NCBI RefSeq assembly: GCF_900176515.1
Contig: NZ_FWXV01000001.1
Location: 868,001-932,000 of the forward strand
From: Kibdelosporangium aridum
GTDB lineage: Bacteria > Actinomycetota > Actinomycetes > Mycobacteriales > Pseudonocardiaceae
DNA: 64,000 nt
Reading direction: 5' to 3'
Shown: piece after piece, positions 16,090-25,100 of the stretch
Numbering within the stretch: the first letter of the stretch is position 1
How the letters are laid out: each line of letters begins with the position of its first letter
Program-made: the position numbers and the translations under genes
Notes under the pieces: generated by a model
The model's database searches: none
What the model was told of the DNA's origin: nothing
Seen by the model: the letters and a program-made list of their open reading frames with translations, nothing else

Positions 16090-16989
16090 TTGTCCAGGAG
16101 GGTCCGCAAGAGCGTGATCGGCTTGGTCGCGACGCTGGGGATCAGCTTCGCGATGCTGATGAGGACGGCCGACGCCGACCCGTCACCGATCATCGGTCCC
16201 GCTCAACCCGACGGGTTGCACATCATGTCGTACAACCTGAGGTTCGCGTCGGACAAGAAACCGAACTCCTGGGAGCAACGCCGTCCGGTGATGGCCGAAC
16301 TGCTCAACGGTGAACTGCCGACCATTCTCGGCACGCAGGAAGGCATGTACTCGCAACTGCTGGACATCGACCGCGATCTGCCGTCGCACTACGAATGGAT
16401 CGGGGTGGGCCGCGAAGGTGGCATGCGGGACGAGTTCGCGGCCGTCTTCTACGACTCCCAGCGGTTGAAGGCGTTGGCGTCGAACCACTTCTGGCTGTCC
16501 GACACGCCGGAAGTGGCCGGCTCGAAGTCCTGGGGCAACGTCGTGCCGCGGATGGTGACGTGGGCCCGGTTCGCGGACCTGCGCACCGGCCGCGAGTTCG
16601 TCACCGTCAACACCCACTTCGACAACCACTCCGAGGATGCGAGCATCCGCAGCGCGTACCTGGTCCGGGAACGGCTCACCCAGTTCGCGCCGGGGCTGCC
16701 GGTCCTGCTGATCGGGGACTTCAACGATCCGGCGACAAGGTCGCGCAGCTACCACGTCCTGGTGACCGAAGGCGGGTTCGCCGACTCGTGGGTCTCGGCA
16801 CGGCAACGGCTGTCCCCGTTGTACTCGACGTATCACGGATATCGCGGGATCCGGCCGGGTGGCAGCCGGATCGACTGGATCCTCACCAAGGGTGCCACCA
16901 CGACCTACGCGGCGATCAACACGTTCGCCTCCGGCAAGCAGATCCCGTCGGATCATTTCCCGATCCACGCGCTGGTCACCCTGAACTAA
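16090..16989 (+). CDS. Exported endonuclease/exonuclease/phosphatase-family protein
   Basis: About 299 residues from TTG 16090, which gives a signal peptide with a basic start (LSRRVRKSVIGLVATLGISF); GTG 16114 behind AGGAGGG is an alternative. The EEP fold is complete: LHIMSYNLRF, metal Glu in LGTQEGMYS, TVNTHFDNHS, GDFNDP, RIDWILTK and SDHFPIHALV, so it should be a Mg-dependent phosphodiesterase acting outside the cell. Relatives include nucleases, sphingomyelinases and inositol phosphatases, and the sequence does not decide between them. It ends in a hairpin shared with the convergent lipoprotein gene. Confidence 0.92.
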   Translation: MSRRVRKSVIGLVATLGISFAMLMRTADADPSPIIGPAQPDGLHIMSYNLRFASDKKPNSWEQRRPVMAELLNGELPTILGTQEGMYSQLLDIDRDLPSHYEWIGVGREGGMRDEFAAVFYDSQRLKALASNHFWLSDTPEVAGSKSWGNVVPRMVTWARFADLRTGREFVTVNTHFDNHSEDASIRSAYLVRERLTQFAPGLPVLLIGDFNDPATRSRSYHVLVTEGGFADSWVSARQRLSPLYSTYHGYRGIRPGGSRIDWILTKGATTTYAAINTFASGKQIPSDHFPIHALVTLN

Positions 16990-16990
16990 G

Positions 16991-17007
16991 GGCGCGTCAG
17001 ACGCGCC
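16991..17007. terminator. Bidirectional terminator hairpin
   Basis: GGCGCGT and ACGCGCC form a perfect 7-bp stem with a CAG loop, filling the gap between the convergent stops of the EEP gene and the repeat lipoprotein gene. Confidence 0.7.
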
Positions 17008-17844
17008 TTAATCGAACGAGACCGACGCGACGGTGTCGTCGAAGCGGGTCTTGGTCAGGTCTGGGATCTTGCCGCTGACTGCCAGCGACCTGCCGGTGCA
17101 GCCCTTCTCCGACCAGAGCGTGACCCATCCGGTGGCGGACACCGAGGACGTCACCTTCGGCCGCGGCAGGTTCTGGCATCCCTTGCCCCGGGCGTCTTGC
17201 GACGACTCGCTGAAGTTCGGGCCGTCGAACAGCGTCGCGCCGCCCGCGACCGGGTTCGGCGGGGTGGTGCCGGTTCCGGCTTTCTTGCCGGTCGGTGTGA
17301 TGCCGAACCACGTCCGGCCGGCGCCCTGACCCTTGGTGTCGCCCGGTTTCTTGTCGTTGACGTGCCGGTAGACCGGCCAGCCCGCGACGGTCACCTGCAG
17401 GAACCCATCGGCCCTGCGGACCACGCCGACGTCGGATTTCTCCACGCCGGTCAGGAAGATCCGGCCGTTGTGGGCGACGGTCACCGGTGGCCAGGACGCC
17501 GCGCAGTCGCCGTCGCAGTTGGATTGCGGCGGGTCTGCGGTGTCGTTGTCGAAGCGGTACAGCGTCATCCCGTTGGCGTCGACCAACACCGAGTTCAACG
17601 CTCCTGCTTTGCCCGCCTGCAACTGGGCCCAACCGGTGGAGTCGGGTGGCACGTTGTACATCTTGGCCGTGCCGAACAACAGCAACGGGCCTGCTTGGGA
17701 TTGGGAACCCGCGTTGTTCTGCGCGGCGCCCTGCTCCTCGACAGCCAAGCCGGTGGCGTCCTGTTGCTCAGGTTGTTGTTCGGTGCATGCCGTAAGGCCG
17801 AGCGCCACTAGGGCGGCAAGGGCGATGGATTGCTTGCGCGCCAT
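17008..17844 (-). CDS. Lipoprotein with COG4315-type repeats and a crystallin-like tail
   Basis: 278 residues. Lipobox LGLTAC near residue 18 follows a basic leader. Two secreted-repeat units (PF03640 type) are recognisable: LVDANGMTLYRFDNDTADPP with CDGDCAASWPPVTV, and WPVYRHVNDKKPGDTKGQG with RTWFGITPTGKKA. After residue ~200 there is a separate Cys-containing segment (TLFDGPNFSESSQD, KGCQNLPRP, WVTLWSEKGCTGR, PDLTKTRFDDTVASVSFD) resembling a beta/gamma-crystallin or I36-inhibitor fold. ATG 17844 has GGAG 8 nt upstream. Surface-exposed, function unknown. Confidence 0.85.
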   Translation of the reverse strand: MARKQSIALAALVALGLTACTEQQPEQQDATGLAVEEQGAAQNNAGSQSQAGPLLLFGTAKMYNVPPDSTGWAQLQAGKAGALNSVLVDANGMTLYRFDNDTADPPQSNCDGDCAASWPPVTVAHNGRIFLTGVEKSDVGVVRRADGFLQVTVAGWPVYRHVNDKKPGDTKGQGAGRTWFGITPTGKKAGTGTTPPNPVAGGATLFDGPNFSESSQDARGKGCQNLPRPKVTSSVSATGWVTLWSEKGCTGRSLAVSGKIPDLTKTRFDDTVASVSFD

Positions 17845-17924
17845 TGGAATCACTCCAGTGCGAGCCCAGGGGCCGGCGGTCGGTCGCCAACCCGCTTTGG
17901 CCTGACACGCAAATGGGTTCGCCG

Positions 17925-17947
17925 AGGTTCAAAAAAATCTTGAACCT
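17925..17947. terminator. Terminator hairpin after DUF1996 gene
   Basis: AGGTTCAA and TTGAACCT form a perfect 8-bp stem with a 7-nt A-rich loop, 6 nt past the stop of the minus-strand DUF1996 gene. Confidence 0.7.
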
Positions 17948-17953
17948 GGTGTT

Positions 17954-18874
17954 TCAGCACGTCCTGCGGCTGTTGACGCACTCGACCACGCGCGCCATGA
18001 GCGGTGCGGGCAGTACGCCGATGAACATGGCGTGGTCGGTGAGGGGTTTACGACCCTCTTCCGGGAACGAGTCGATCGCGTAGCGTGCGCCAGGCGGGAT
18101 CGCGTATGAGACCTCGATGTGCAGCTGTGGCACGGGAAAAGTACCCACACGGCACGCGTCGCCGTTCGGGAACGTGAGGTGGCTGCGATGCAGCTCGCTG
18201 TCGGTCTGCAGGCCGTCCCAGCAACTCGGGAAGTCGAAGATCCGAACCACTTGCTGTCCCGCACCGCAGCGCGGATAGCGGTTGGTGACCCTGGTCCGGT
18301 CGCCCGAACAGGTCCACTGGACGCGTGCGGTGTGCTCCCCGTTCTGGGACACCGCAACCGGATTTCCGGTGATCGCGCGCAGAAACCGTGGCATGGCAAC
18401 GACATTGCTCACGGCGTTGCCGCGGAACTGGATCACCACGGAATGCGGCCGCAGGATCCGGCCGTGATTGCCGTGAATTCCGCCGCCGGGGGAGTGCGCG
18501 TCGTGGCCTGGTTCGTCGACCAGCCGGAGCACTGGCCAGTAATACGTGGATTTGTCATCGAACTGGCAAGTTGTCGCCGACGCTTCAAGCGTGTCGTTGG
18601 TCGAGAACGCGTTCGTGGACACATTTCCCACGTAGTCGTGCACGTGATGGGCGCCGGCGGGCAGCTTGGGCTGGGCGACCACGTTGTCCGCGTTGCGGTG
18701 CTCGTTTTCGTTGGTGCCGCAATCGATCTGCCACGTGCCGACGTTCGGCTGGGGCTGCCGCACGGACACTTGGTTGATGTCGATGTAGTCCGAATTGCCT
18801 GACTCGCTACTGCAAGCGGACGTGACGGCGGCCAAGGCGCAGAGCGTGGTTATAAACGTGGTCCGTAACGGCAC
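17954..18874 (-). CDS. DUF1996 lipoprotein
   Basis: About 306 residues from GTG 18874 (GTG 18889 is also possible; neither has a strong ribosome site). Lipobox AAVTSAC. DUF1996 signatures run in order: GAHHVHDYVGNVSTNAFSTN, YYWPVLR, FDFPSCWDG, SHLTFPNGDACRVGTFPVPQ, LHIEVSYAI and DHAMFIGVLP. The many conserved His and Asp residues suggest metal or sugar contacts, and actinomycete members are often joined to carbohydrate modules, though none is fused here. Probably extracellular; function unproven. It is divergent from the ECF sigma factor with a CRP-type site between. Confidence 0.88.
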   Translation of the reverse strand: MPLRTTFITTLCALAAVTSACSSESGNSDYIDINQVSVRQPQPNVGTWQIDCGTNENEHRNADNVVAQPKLPAGAHHVHDYVGNVSTNAFSTNDTLEASATTCQFDDKSTYYWPVLRLVDEPGHDAHSPGGGIHGNHGRILRPHSVVIQFRGNAVSNVVAMPRFLRAITGNPVAVSQNGEHTARVQWTCSGDRTRVTNRYPRCGAGQQVVRIFDFPSCWDGLQTDSELHRSHLTFPNGDACRVGTFPVPQLHIEVSYAIPPGARYAIDSFPEEGRKPLTDHAMFIGVLPAPLMARVVECVNSRRTC

Positions 18875-18899
18875 GTCTGATAATCCCACAACGGGCGGA

Positions 18900-18915
18900 T
18901 GTGACGCGCGTCACA
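18900..18915. promoter_or_regulatory. CRP-type palindrome
   Basis: TGTGACGCGCGTCACA is a perfect 16-bp palindrome matching the CRP consensus TGTGA-N6-TCACA as seen in E. coli and mycobacterial CRP sites. It lies 26 nt upstream of the DUF1996 GTG and 72 nt upstream of the sigma ATG, so it could serve either divergent promoter. Confidence 0.72.
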
Positions 18916-18930
18916 TAAATTCTGGTGAGC

Positions 18931-18947
18931 CGTTTCGATCCGAAACG
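18931..18947. promoter_or_regulatory. Inverted repeat upstream of ECF sigma gene
   Basis: CGTTTC-GATCC-GAAACG, 40 nt upstream of the sigma ATG. Position suits an operator or part of an autoregulated ECF promoter; no direct evidence decides. Confidence 0.4.
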
Positions 18948-18987
18948 CGTGTTGGTCGAGAACTTAAGGCCGTGGAGGTGTGAACGG

Positions 18988-19533
18988 ATGGGCGGGGTGA
19001 GAACTCGTCACCGCCAAGTCGCAGATGAGGCACTGGTCCGGACATTGTTCGAGGAACATGGCCGGGCGATGCTCGCCTACGCGACCCGGCTGACCAATGA
19101 CCGGGCCACGGCCGAGGATGTCGTGCAGGAGGCGCTGATCCGGGCGTGGAAACACCCCGAGGCGCTGGTCAACGGCAAAGGCTCGGTGCGTGGCTGGCTG
19201 CTGACTGTGGTGCGCAACCTCGTCTTGGACGGGGTGCGAGCCAAGAACGCCCGGCCCAAGGAGGTCGCCGAGTCGCCGACCACCGGGCCGGTCGAGAAGG
19301 ACCACGCCGACAAGGTGGTCAACTCGCTGGTCGTGCTGGACGCCCTCGAACAGCTGCCGGACGTGCACCGGTCGGTGCTCGTCGAGATCTACGTCCGCGG
19401 TCAGAGCGTCACCGAGACCGCGGAAACGCTAGGAATCCCACCGGGAACGGTGAAGTCACGCTCGCACTACGCGCTACGGGCGTTACGTGACTTGTTCACC
19501 GCACGGGGTACCGGCATGGAAGGAGCGGCCTGA
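18988..19533 (+). CDS. ECF RNA polymerase sigma factor
   Basis: 181 residues; ATG 18988 has GTGGAGG 8 nt upstream. Region 2 reads LFEEHGRAMLAYATRLTNDR, AEDVVQEALIRAWKHPE and VRGWLLTVVRNLVLDGVRAK; region 4 reads LDALEQLPDVHRSVLVEIYV and TAETLGIPPGTVKSRSHYAL. The anti-sigma gene overlaps its stop by 1 nt, so the two are made together and activity is presumably held by that membrane protein until an envelope signal arrives. Possible targets include its own promoter and the divergent lipoprotein. Confidence 0.95.
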   Translation: MGGVRTRHRQVADEALVRTLFEEHGRAMLAYATRLTNDRATAEDVVQEALIRAWKHPEALVNGKGSVRGWLLTVVRNLVLDGVRAKNARPKEVAESPTTGPVEKDHADKVVNSLVVLDALEQLPDVHRSVLVEIYVRGQSVTETAETLGIPPGTVKSRSHYALRALRDLFTARGTGMEGAA

Positions 19534-20240
19534 TGAGTGCGTCCGAACAGCAGCACGTGGACATCGACGCCTTTGTGGCCGGCGAACTGACGCCGGAGCA
19601 GGCCGCCGAAGTGGAACAGCACATCGCCGGATGCGAGGAGTGCGGTAGGGAGGTGGACACATTGCGGGAGTTGCAGGACATCCTCGGCGAAGTGCCGCCG
19701 GAGGCACTGCTCGAGGGATACCCGGAGGACGCGGACCTGGTCCTGCAGCGGACGCTGCGCCAGATGCGGAACGAATCGTCGTCCACCCAGCGCCGTACCC
19801 GCTTACTGACCGTCGCCGCCGCTGTCGTAGCCGCCGCCGTGCTCGTCGGTGGAGGCGTCGTACTCGGTCAATCCACTTCCACCACAGAGCAAAGGGCGGA
19901 CCCGACGCCGACGCCGACAACGACCCAGCCGCCTGGCGTGCGATTCGCCAGCGCCACGGACAGCGCGACCGGTGCGCGGATCACCGCGCGGATCACGCCG
20001 GCCGCCGGCTGGAGCAGGATCAACGCGGCCGTCAGCGGGATCCCCGCGGGGGAGCAATGCCGGCTGATCGTCGTCAGCAAGGACGGCACACACGAGTCAG
20101 CGGGCAGTTGGGTAGTGCCGCCGAAGGAAAAGGCTGACGGCACCACATTGGACGGTTCGGCGTTGATCCCCGCCGAGGACGTCACCGCGGTGATCGTCGA
20201 GACCACGACCGGCAAGCAGTACGTCAGCGTGAACGTCTGA
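19533..20240 (+). CDS. Transmembrane zinc-finger anti-sigma factor
   Basis: 235 residues. The zinc-binding anti-sigma domain is at the N-terminus: DAFVAGELTPEQAAEVEQHI followed by the H-x3-C-x2-C motif in HIAGCEECG. A membrane helix is at about residues 89-112 (LLTVAAAVVAAAVLVGGGVV). The outside part (120-235) has a Thr/Pro linker and a small beta-rich domain with a Cys in AGEQCRLIVVSKDG, perhaps the sensor. Translationally coupled to the sigma gene. The ligand is unknown. It ends 7 nt before a strong hairpin. Confidence 0.93.
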   Translation: MSASEQQHVDIDAFVAGELTPEQAAEVEQHIAGCEECGREVDTLRELQDILGEVPPEALLEGYPEDADLVLQRTLRQMRNESSSTQRRTRLLTVAAAVVAAAVLVGGGVVLGQSTSTTEQRADPTPTPTTTQPPGVRFASATDSATGARITARITPAAGWSRINAAVSGIPAGEQCRLIVVSKDGTHESAGSWVVPPKEKADGTTLDGSALIPAEDVTAVIVETTTGKQYVSVNV

Positions 20241-20247
20241 CCCCGAG

Positions 20248-20281
20248 GTTCGCCGTCCCGAGTCGGGGCGGGACGGCGAAC
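20248..20281. terminator. Terminator hairpin after anti-sigma gene
   Basis: GTTCGCCGTCCCG pairs perfectly over 13 bp with CGGGACGGCGAAC across an 8-nt loop. It begins 7 nt after the anti-sigma stop codon and lies between two convergent genes. Confidence 0.85.
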
Positions 20282-20297
20282 ACTGCTTCACGTCCGG

Positions 20298-21155
20298 TCA
20301 TGTGGAAGGTCTGCCGTCCCGCCAAGGGGACGGGACGGCAGACCACACCGTATTGCTCGCGAACGTGGCGAAGTCCCGGGCTTCGCGGCCCAGTGCGCGT
20401 TGGACTCCGTCGGACACGTGCGCGTCGAGGCCACGCCTGACCGCGCCGACCACGTCGGCGAAGTCGGCCGCGTCCTGCTGCGACCAGCCGTCCTGGACAC
20501 ACTCGGCGATGAACTGCTCTGGCGTGAGCGGGACATAACGAACCTCCCGGCCACTCGCCACTGAGATCGCGTCCATCGCCTCGGCCATCGTCAGTGCCCG
20601 CGGCCCGGATAATTCGTACGTTTCGCCTGCGTGCTTCTCCTCGGTCAGTGCGGCCACGGCGACGTCCGCGATGTCCTCCGCGTCGACGAACGTCACCGCG
20701 CCGTCCCCAGCGGGCAGCCGGAGTTCGCCCGCCTGCACGGCCGGGGCGAAGAAGCCTTCGCTGAAGTTCTGGGCGAACCAGCCCGGCCGCAGGATGGTCC
20801 ACGCGATGTCCAGCTCCCGCACGGCTTTCTCGCCCAGTACATGCGTCAACCCGGTGGTGTTGTCGTCTCTGCCGTAACCGGGGACATCAACGCCCCGGCC
20901 GGACAACAACACAACCCGCTCGACGCCCGCCTCGACGGCCTTGGTCACGAACTCGCCCGTCAACGTCGCGCCATCAAGGGGAACGACGAACACGGCGCGC
21001 ACGCCGGCCAGCGCCGGGTCCCACGTCGACTGGTCGAGCCAGTCGAAGCCGGTGCGGCGGGCACCGATTCGGACGTCTGTTGCCTGCTGGGTGAGCCTGG
21101 CGACGACTCGGCTGCCGACCTTGCCTGTCCCGCCGAGCACCAATATCGGATTCAT
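20298..21155 (-). CDS. NmrA-like NAD(P)-binding protein
   Basis: 285 residues from the ATG at 21155; the open frame runs much further upstream but that part overlaps the AraC gene antisense. Rossmann motif NPILVLGGTGKVGSRVVARL; central LSGRGVDVPGYGRDDNTTGL and WTILRPGWFAQNFSEGFFAP as in NmrA reductases; the C-terminal tail is unusual because it is encoded by a terminator hairpin. It is divergent from an AraC-type activator with an inverted repeat between, which suggests control by that protein. Third NmrA gene in the window, more distant from the tandem pair. Confidence 0.9.
   Translation of the reverse strand: MNPILVLGGTGKVGSRVVARLTQQATDVRIGARRTGFDWLDQSTWDPALAGVRAVFVVPLDGATLTGEFVTKAVEAGVERVVLLSGRGVDVPGYGRDDNTTGLTHVLGEKAVRELDIAWTILRPGWFAQNFSEGFFAPAVQAGELRLPAGDGAVTFVDAEDIADVAVAALTEEKHAGETYELSGPRALTMAEAMDAISVASGREVRYVPLTPEQFIAECVQDGWSQQDAADFADVVGAVRRGLDAHVSDGVQRALGREARDFATFASNTVWSAVPSPWRDGRPST
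20309..20343. terminator. Second hairpin, inside the 3' end of the NmrA gene
   Basis: GTCTGCCGTCCCG pairs perfectly over 13 bp with CGGGACGGCAGAC. It resembles the hairpin 28 nt to the left in stem sequence and loop size, and it lies within the last 15 codons of the convergent NmrA gene, so it would stop plus-strand read-through. Confidence 0.7.
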
Positions 21156-21198
21156 GCCGTCAGTCAATCCATGATCGGTGAGACGAGCCATGGCCGAA

Positions 21199-21222
21199 AC
21201 GCTCGCTGCGATACGTGAGCGT
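21199..21222. promoter_or_regulatory. Inverted repeat between NmrA and AraC genes
   Basis: ACGCTC (21199-21204) and GAGCGT (21217-21222) are spaced by 12 nt in the 81-nt divergent gap, 15 nt before the AraC start. A candidate AraC-family operator on position only. Confidence 0.4.
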
Positions 21223-21236
21223 CTAACCTTGATCAC

Positions 21237-22112
21237 GTGGACATGCTCGCGGACTTGCTGGACGGCGTACGAGCACGTGGGGCGCTGTTCAACCAGACGT
21301 CGATGAAACCGCCGTGGTCCTTGCGGTTCGAACTGGGCGTGCAGTTGACCCTGGCGGCGATGTTGAGCGGGCAGGCGTGGGTGATCAGCGATCAGCCCGT
21401 CGCGTTGGGCACGGGCGAGATCGCGATCATCAAAGGGCCGTACACGATCGCCGACGATCCGGGCACGCCGCCGCAGTACCTGGTCAAAAGCGACGACTAC
21501 TGCATCACCGAATCGAATGTCGAGGCGTGCAGGTTCCCTGAAGGCCCGGCGTTGCTGCTGAGCGGCGCGTATCAAGGCCCGATCAGCGAGCGCCTGCTCG
21601 ACGCGCTCCCGCCGGTGACCGTGGTGCGGGCGCCGAACCCGCTGCTCGACCTGGTCACCGCCGAGATGGCGCTGGCCAGGCAAGGGCAGCGGGTGGTACT
21701 CGACCGGATGCTGGACCTGTTGCTCGTATCGAGCCTGCGCGCGTGGTTCGACGAGCACGACGCTCCGGCCTGGTACCGGACCGCGGATCCGATCGTGAGC
21801 GACGCGCTCCGGCTGATGCACGAGGATCCGGCCCATCCGTGGACCGTCGTGAGCCTCGCGGTCAAGATCGGCACGTCACGGGCGGCGCTGGCCCGCAGGT
21901 TCACCGCGGCGGTCGGCGAACCGCCGATGGCGTATCTGACCAGCTGGCGGATCGCCCTCGCGGCCGACCTCTTGCGTGACACGGACTCCACAGTCGCCGC
22001 GATCGCCAGGAAAGTCGGATACGGCAACGCCTTCGCACTGAGCGCGGCGTTCAAACGGCTACGCGGGATGACACCGTCCGAGGTCAGATCGATGACTGTA
22101 CGTAATGGTTAG
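21237..22112 (+). CDS. AraC-family regulator with cupin sensor
   Basis: 291 residues from GTG. N-terminal cupin_6-type sensor: DMLADLLDGVRARGALFNQ, LRFELGVQLTLAAML, IAIIKGPYTIADDPGTPP. C-terminal double helix-turn-helix: WTVVSLAVKIGTSRAALARR, VGEPPMAYLTSWRIALAADL, VAAIARKVGYGNAFALSAAF and KRLRGMTPSEVR. Such regulators often control adjacent oxidoreductase genes; the divergent NmrA gene is the likely target. The first SARP-like gene follows by 9 nt, so it may be in the same transcript. Confidence 0.93.
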   Translation: MDMLADLLDGVRARGALFNQTSMKPPWSLRFELGVQLTLAAMLSGQAWVISDQPVALGTGEIAIIKGPYTIADDPGTPPQYLVKSDDYCITESNVEACRFPEGPALLLSGAYQGPISERLLDALPPVTVVRAPNPLLDLVTAEMALARQGQRVVLDRMLDLLLVSSLRAWFDEHDAPAWYRTADPIVSDALRLMHEDPAHPWTVVSLAVKIGTSRAALARRFTAAVGEPPMAYLTSWRIALAADLLRDTDSTVAAIARKVGYGNAFALSAAFKRLRGMTPSEVRSMTVRNG

Positions 22113-22121
22113 GCTTTGCCA

Positions 22122-25100
22122 ATGACCGACTTGATCCTGCTGTCGAGCGTGGCCTTCCGTGGCCGGCAGATCAAGGGCGCACGGCTGATCGGTCTGCTCG
22201 CCCTGCTCGCGGGCGACCTGCGCACTGGTTGCGGGATCGGCAGGCTGGTCGAAGGGCTGTGGCCGGACAAGCAGCCGGAACACCCCGCGAACGCGGTGCA
22301 GGTCCTCGTGTCCCGCGCCCGGGCACTGCTCGGCTCGGAGGTCATCGTCAGCACCTCGACGGGCTACCGGCTCGCGCTCGCCGAGAACCAGGTCGACTCT
22401 TCCGCGGTGTTGCTCAGCGCGTCCGCGGCCAGCCGGGAATCGCGGACAGGCGATCACGTGGCCGCACTCGCGCATGCGGAGGCAGGCTTGGCGTTGTGGG
22501 ACGAGCCGCCTGCCGTCGAATCGGCCCACGATCCGTTGACCGCGCTCCGGGCTGAGCGGGCGTTGACGTACCACTCGCTTGTCCGGGTTCGTGCGCTGAC
22601 GCTGTCCCGGCTGGGCCGGCACGCCGCAGCCCTCCCGGACCTGACGGCCTTGGTGGCTCAGTCCCCTCGCGATGAAGAACTACTCCTGGAACTGCTGCGC
22701 TGCGAGCATGCCACGATCGGCGCGGCTGCGGCTTTGACACGGTATGAGAAGTACCGGCGGTCATTGCGGGACGAGCTGGGCACCGACCCTGGCCCCGCGT
22801 TGGTGGCCATGTACGAGCAGTTGTTGCACGGACGGCCGCCCACTGTCCGATATGGAGTGCTGTACGACTCGAACCCTTTGCTGGGCAGGGATGACGACAT
22901 CGCGGCAGTGACCGCGCTGCTGCGGACCGCGCGGGTGACATCCATCGTCGGGCCTGGCGGATTGGGAAAGACCAGACTCGCGCACGTCGTCAGCAGGCAC
23001 GCCGAGCACCGCGCGGTGTATTTCGTCCCGCTCGTCGGGCTCACCGAAGGTGTCGAGGCCGCGGTCGAGTCCGCAGTGGAGACCACCGACCTCGCCGCGG
23101 TGCTCGGCGGCGCGTTGCTGGTCCTTGACAACTGTGAGCATGTGCTTGACGAAGTCGCGGACCTGGTGCGGAGGCTGATCTCGCGCAACGAGGACGTGCG
23201 TGTGCTGACGACCAGTCGTGCGCCGCTCGGTCTGTCGTCCGAGGCCGTCTATCTGTTGCCAGAACTGGACTTGCCCGTCGCTGTCGAGCTGTTCCGGCAG
23301 CGCGCAAATGCTGCCCGCTCGGGCGTCAGCGTGCCGGATGAGGCAGTGGAACGACTGTGCCGCAAGCTCGATTGCCTTCCGCTTGCGCTGGAACTGGCGG
23401 CGGCACGGGTGCGGGTGATGTCGGTCGAGGAGATCCTCGACCGGCTGACCGACCGGTTCGCGTTGCTGCGCGGGGCAGCTCGGGACTCGCCCGAACGGCA
23501 CCAGACTCTGCAGTCCGTGGTCGAGTGGAGCTGGCAGCTGCTCGACCCGGCAGGGCAGGCGGCGTTGCCCGTGCTGTCGGTGTTTCCCGGCGGGTTCACC
23601 GCTCAGGCCGCAGCACATCTGCTGGGGTCGGACGACGTGCTCGAGCACCTGGTGGACCATTCGCTGCTCAAGGTCAGCGAGACCAGGTCGGGAACGCGTT
23701 TGCGGATGCTGGAGACCGTCCGCGAGTTCGGTGCGGCGCGGCGCGGGCCTGACGCCCTCGCCGGTTTTCTGGCGTGGACACGGCACTTCGGGCGCACCTA
23801 CTACGAGTCGTTGTTCCGTGCGGATCCCTTCGTCGCGGCTGATCACATCCGGGCCGAGCAGGACAACTTGATGCACGCGCTGCGCATCGGTCTTGCCACA
23901 GACGACGGGCCTACCGTCGCGGCGACGACAGGCGTGCTCGCGGCACTGTGGACGGTCGAGTCGAACTATCCGCGGATGTACACGCTGACCAAGGAAACAG
24001 CGTGGATTCTTTCGCACTATGCCCCGGAGCCCGACTACGTCGAAGTCACCAGGGCGGCTGTCGTACTGTGCACGTCGAACGTGTTCGCAGTGGAAGGCCC
24101 CCAGCCCTCGCGCGGATTGCTCACGCTGCGCAGGCTGCCGCCGCCGCAGCCGGTGGGTGACAGTCCGCTGCGAGCCGCGGCGCTGGTGTTCGCCGCGGCG
24201 CCGGAGTACTGGAGCGACAACCAGGCCGCGCTGAAAACGTTGTGCGAGGACGTGAATCCGTACGTGGCGGGATTCGCCAACGGGGTCGCCAGCTACGTGT
24301 ACCGAGCCTTGAACAACCTCGACGCCGCGGTCACGGCGGTGGACCGGGCGATCAAGGTGCTTTCCACGACCGATTCGCCATGGTTGCAACTCGGCGCGCT
24401 CGGCATCGCCGCGGGGATGTGCTTCCAGGCGGGTTTGCCTGCCAAGTCACGGGCCTACATGCAGATGGCGTTGCCGTTGCTGGAAGGGCTTGCCGCTTGG
24501 TCTGACGTCGCTCAGATCCGGTGGGGGATGGTCCAGGTCAACCTGCACCTCGGCGAGATCGACGAAGCCGAACGGTGGCTGGCGCTGACCGCGCTCAACA
24601 AGGCGGACGACGTGGTGAACGAGCTGCTACCCGATGCAGGTGCCCGCGCGGAGATCGCACTGGCCCGCGGTGAGATCGACGCGGGGCTGCGGCAGTGGCG
24701 GCGTGCGGTGGACCAGATGCGCAACCGCCAGTCCCGGACCTTCAAGGTCGAAACGCCAGGCTTGGAACCGTGGGTCCTGGAACACGAAGCCATCACCGTC
24801 GTGGCGCACGCTCAGCACGGCAGGCTTGACCTGGTGGCCGACATAGTCGAGGCGTTGCCGGGCAAGCTGATGACGTTGCTGAAAAACCCGGCCACCGCGC
24901 CTTCGCCATACGTTGTGGATCACGCCCTCGTCGGCGTGATGCTCATCGCTTTGGCCCATGTGGACGGCCACGACGCAGCCCGGATAGTGGCGTTGGCCCA
25001 GCGATTCCATTACCTGGGTGGGTTTCAGCCGACGATGTCCGTCCCGCGCGTGCGTCAACTGCCCGAGAGCGTGGACCTGGAGGCATACGAAGAGGCAGTC

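Noticed and set aside
20298..21836. 512-residue version of the NmrA protein
   Set aside because: The first 227 residues are antisense to the AraC gene; the Rossmann motif sets the start at 21155.
22761..24389. 542-residue minus-strand frame under the first SARP gene
   Set aside because: Antisense shadow without domain similarity; the plus-strand gene has NB-ARC motifs.
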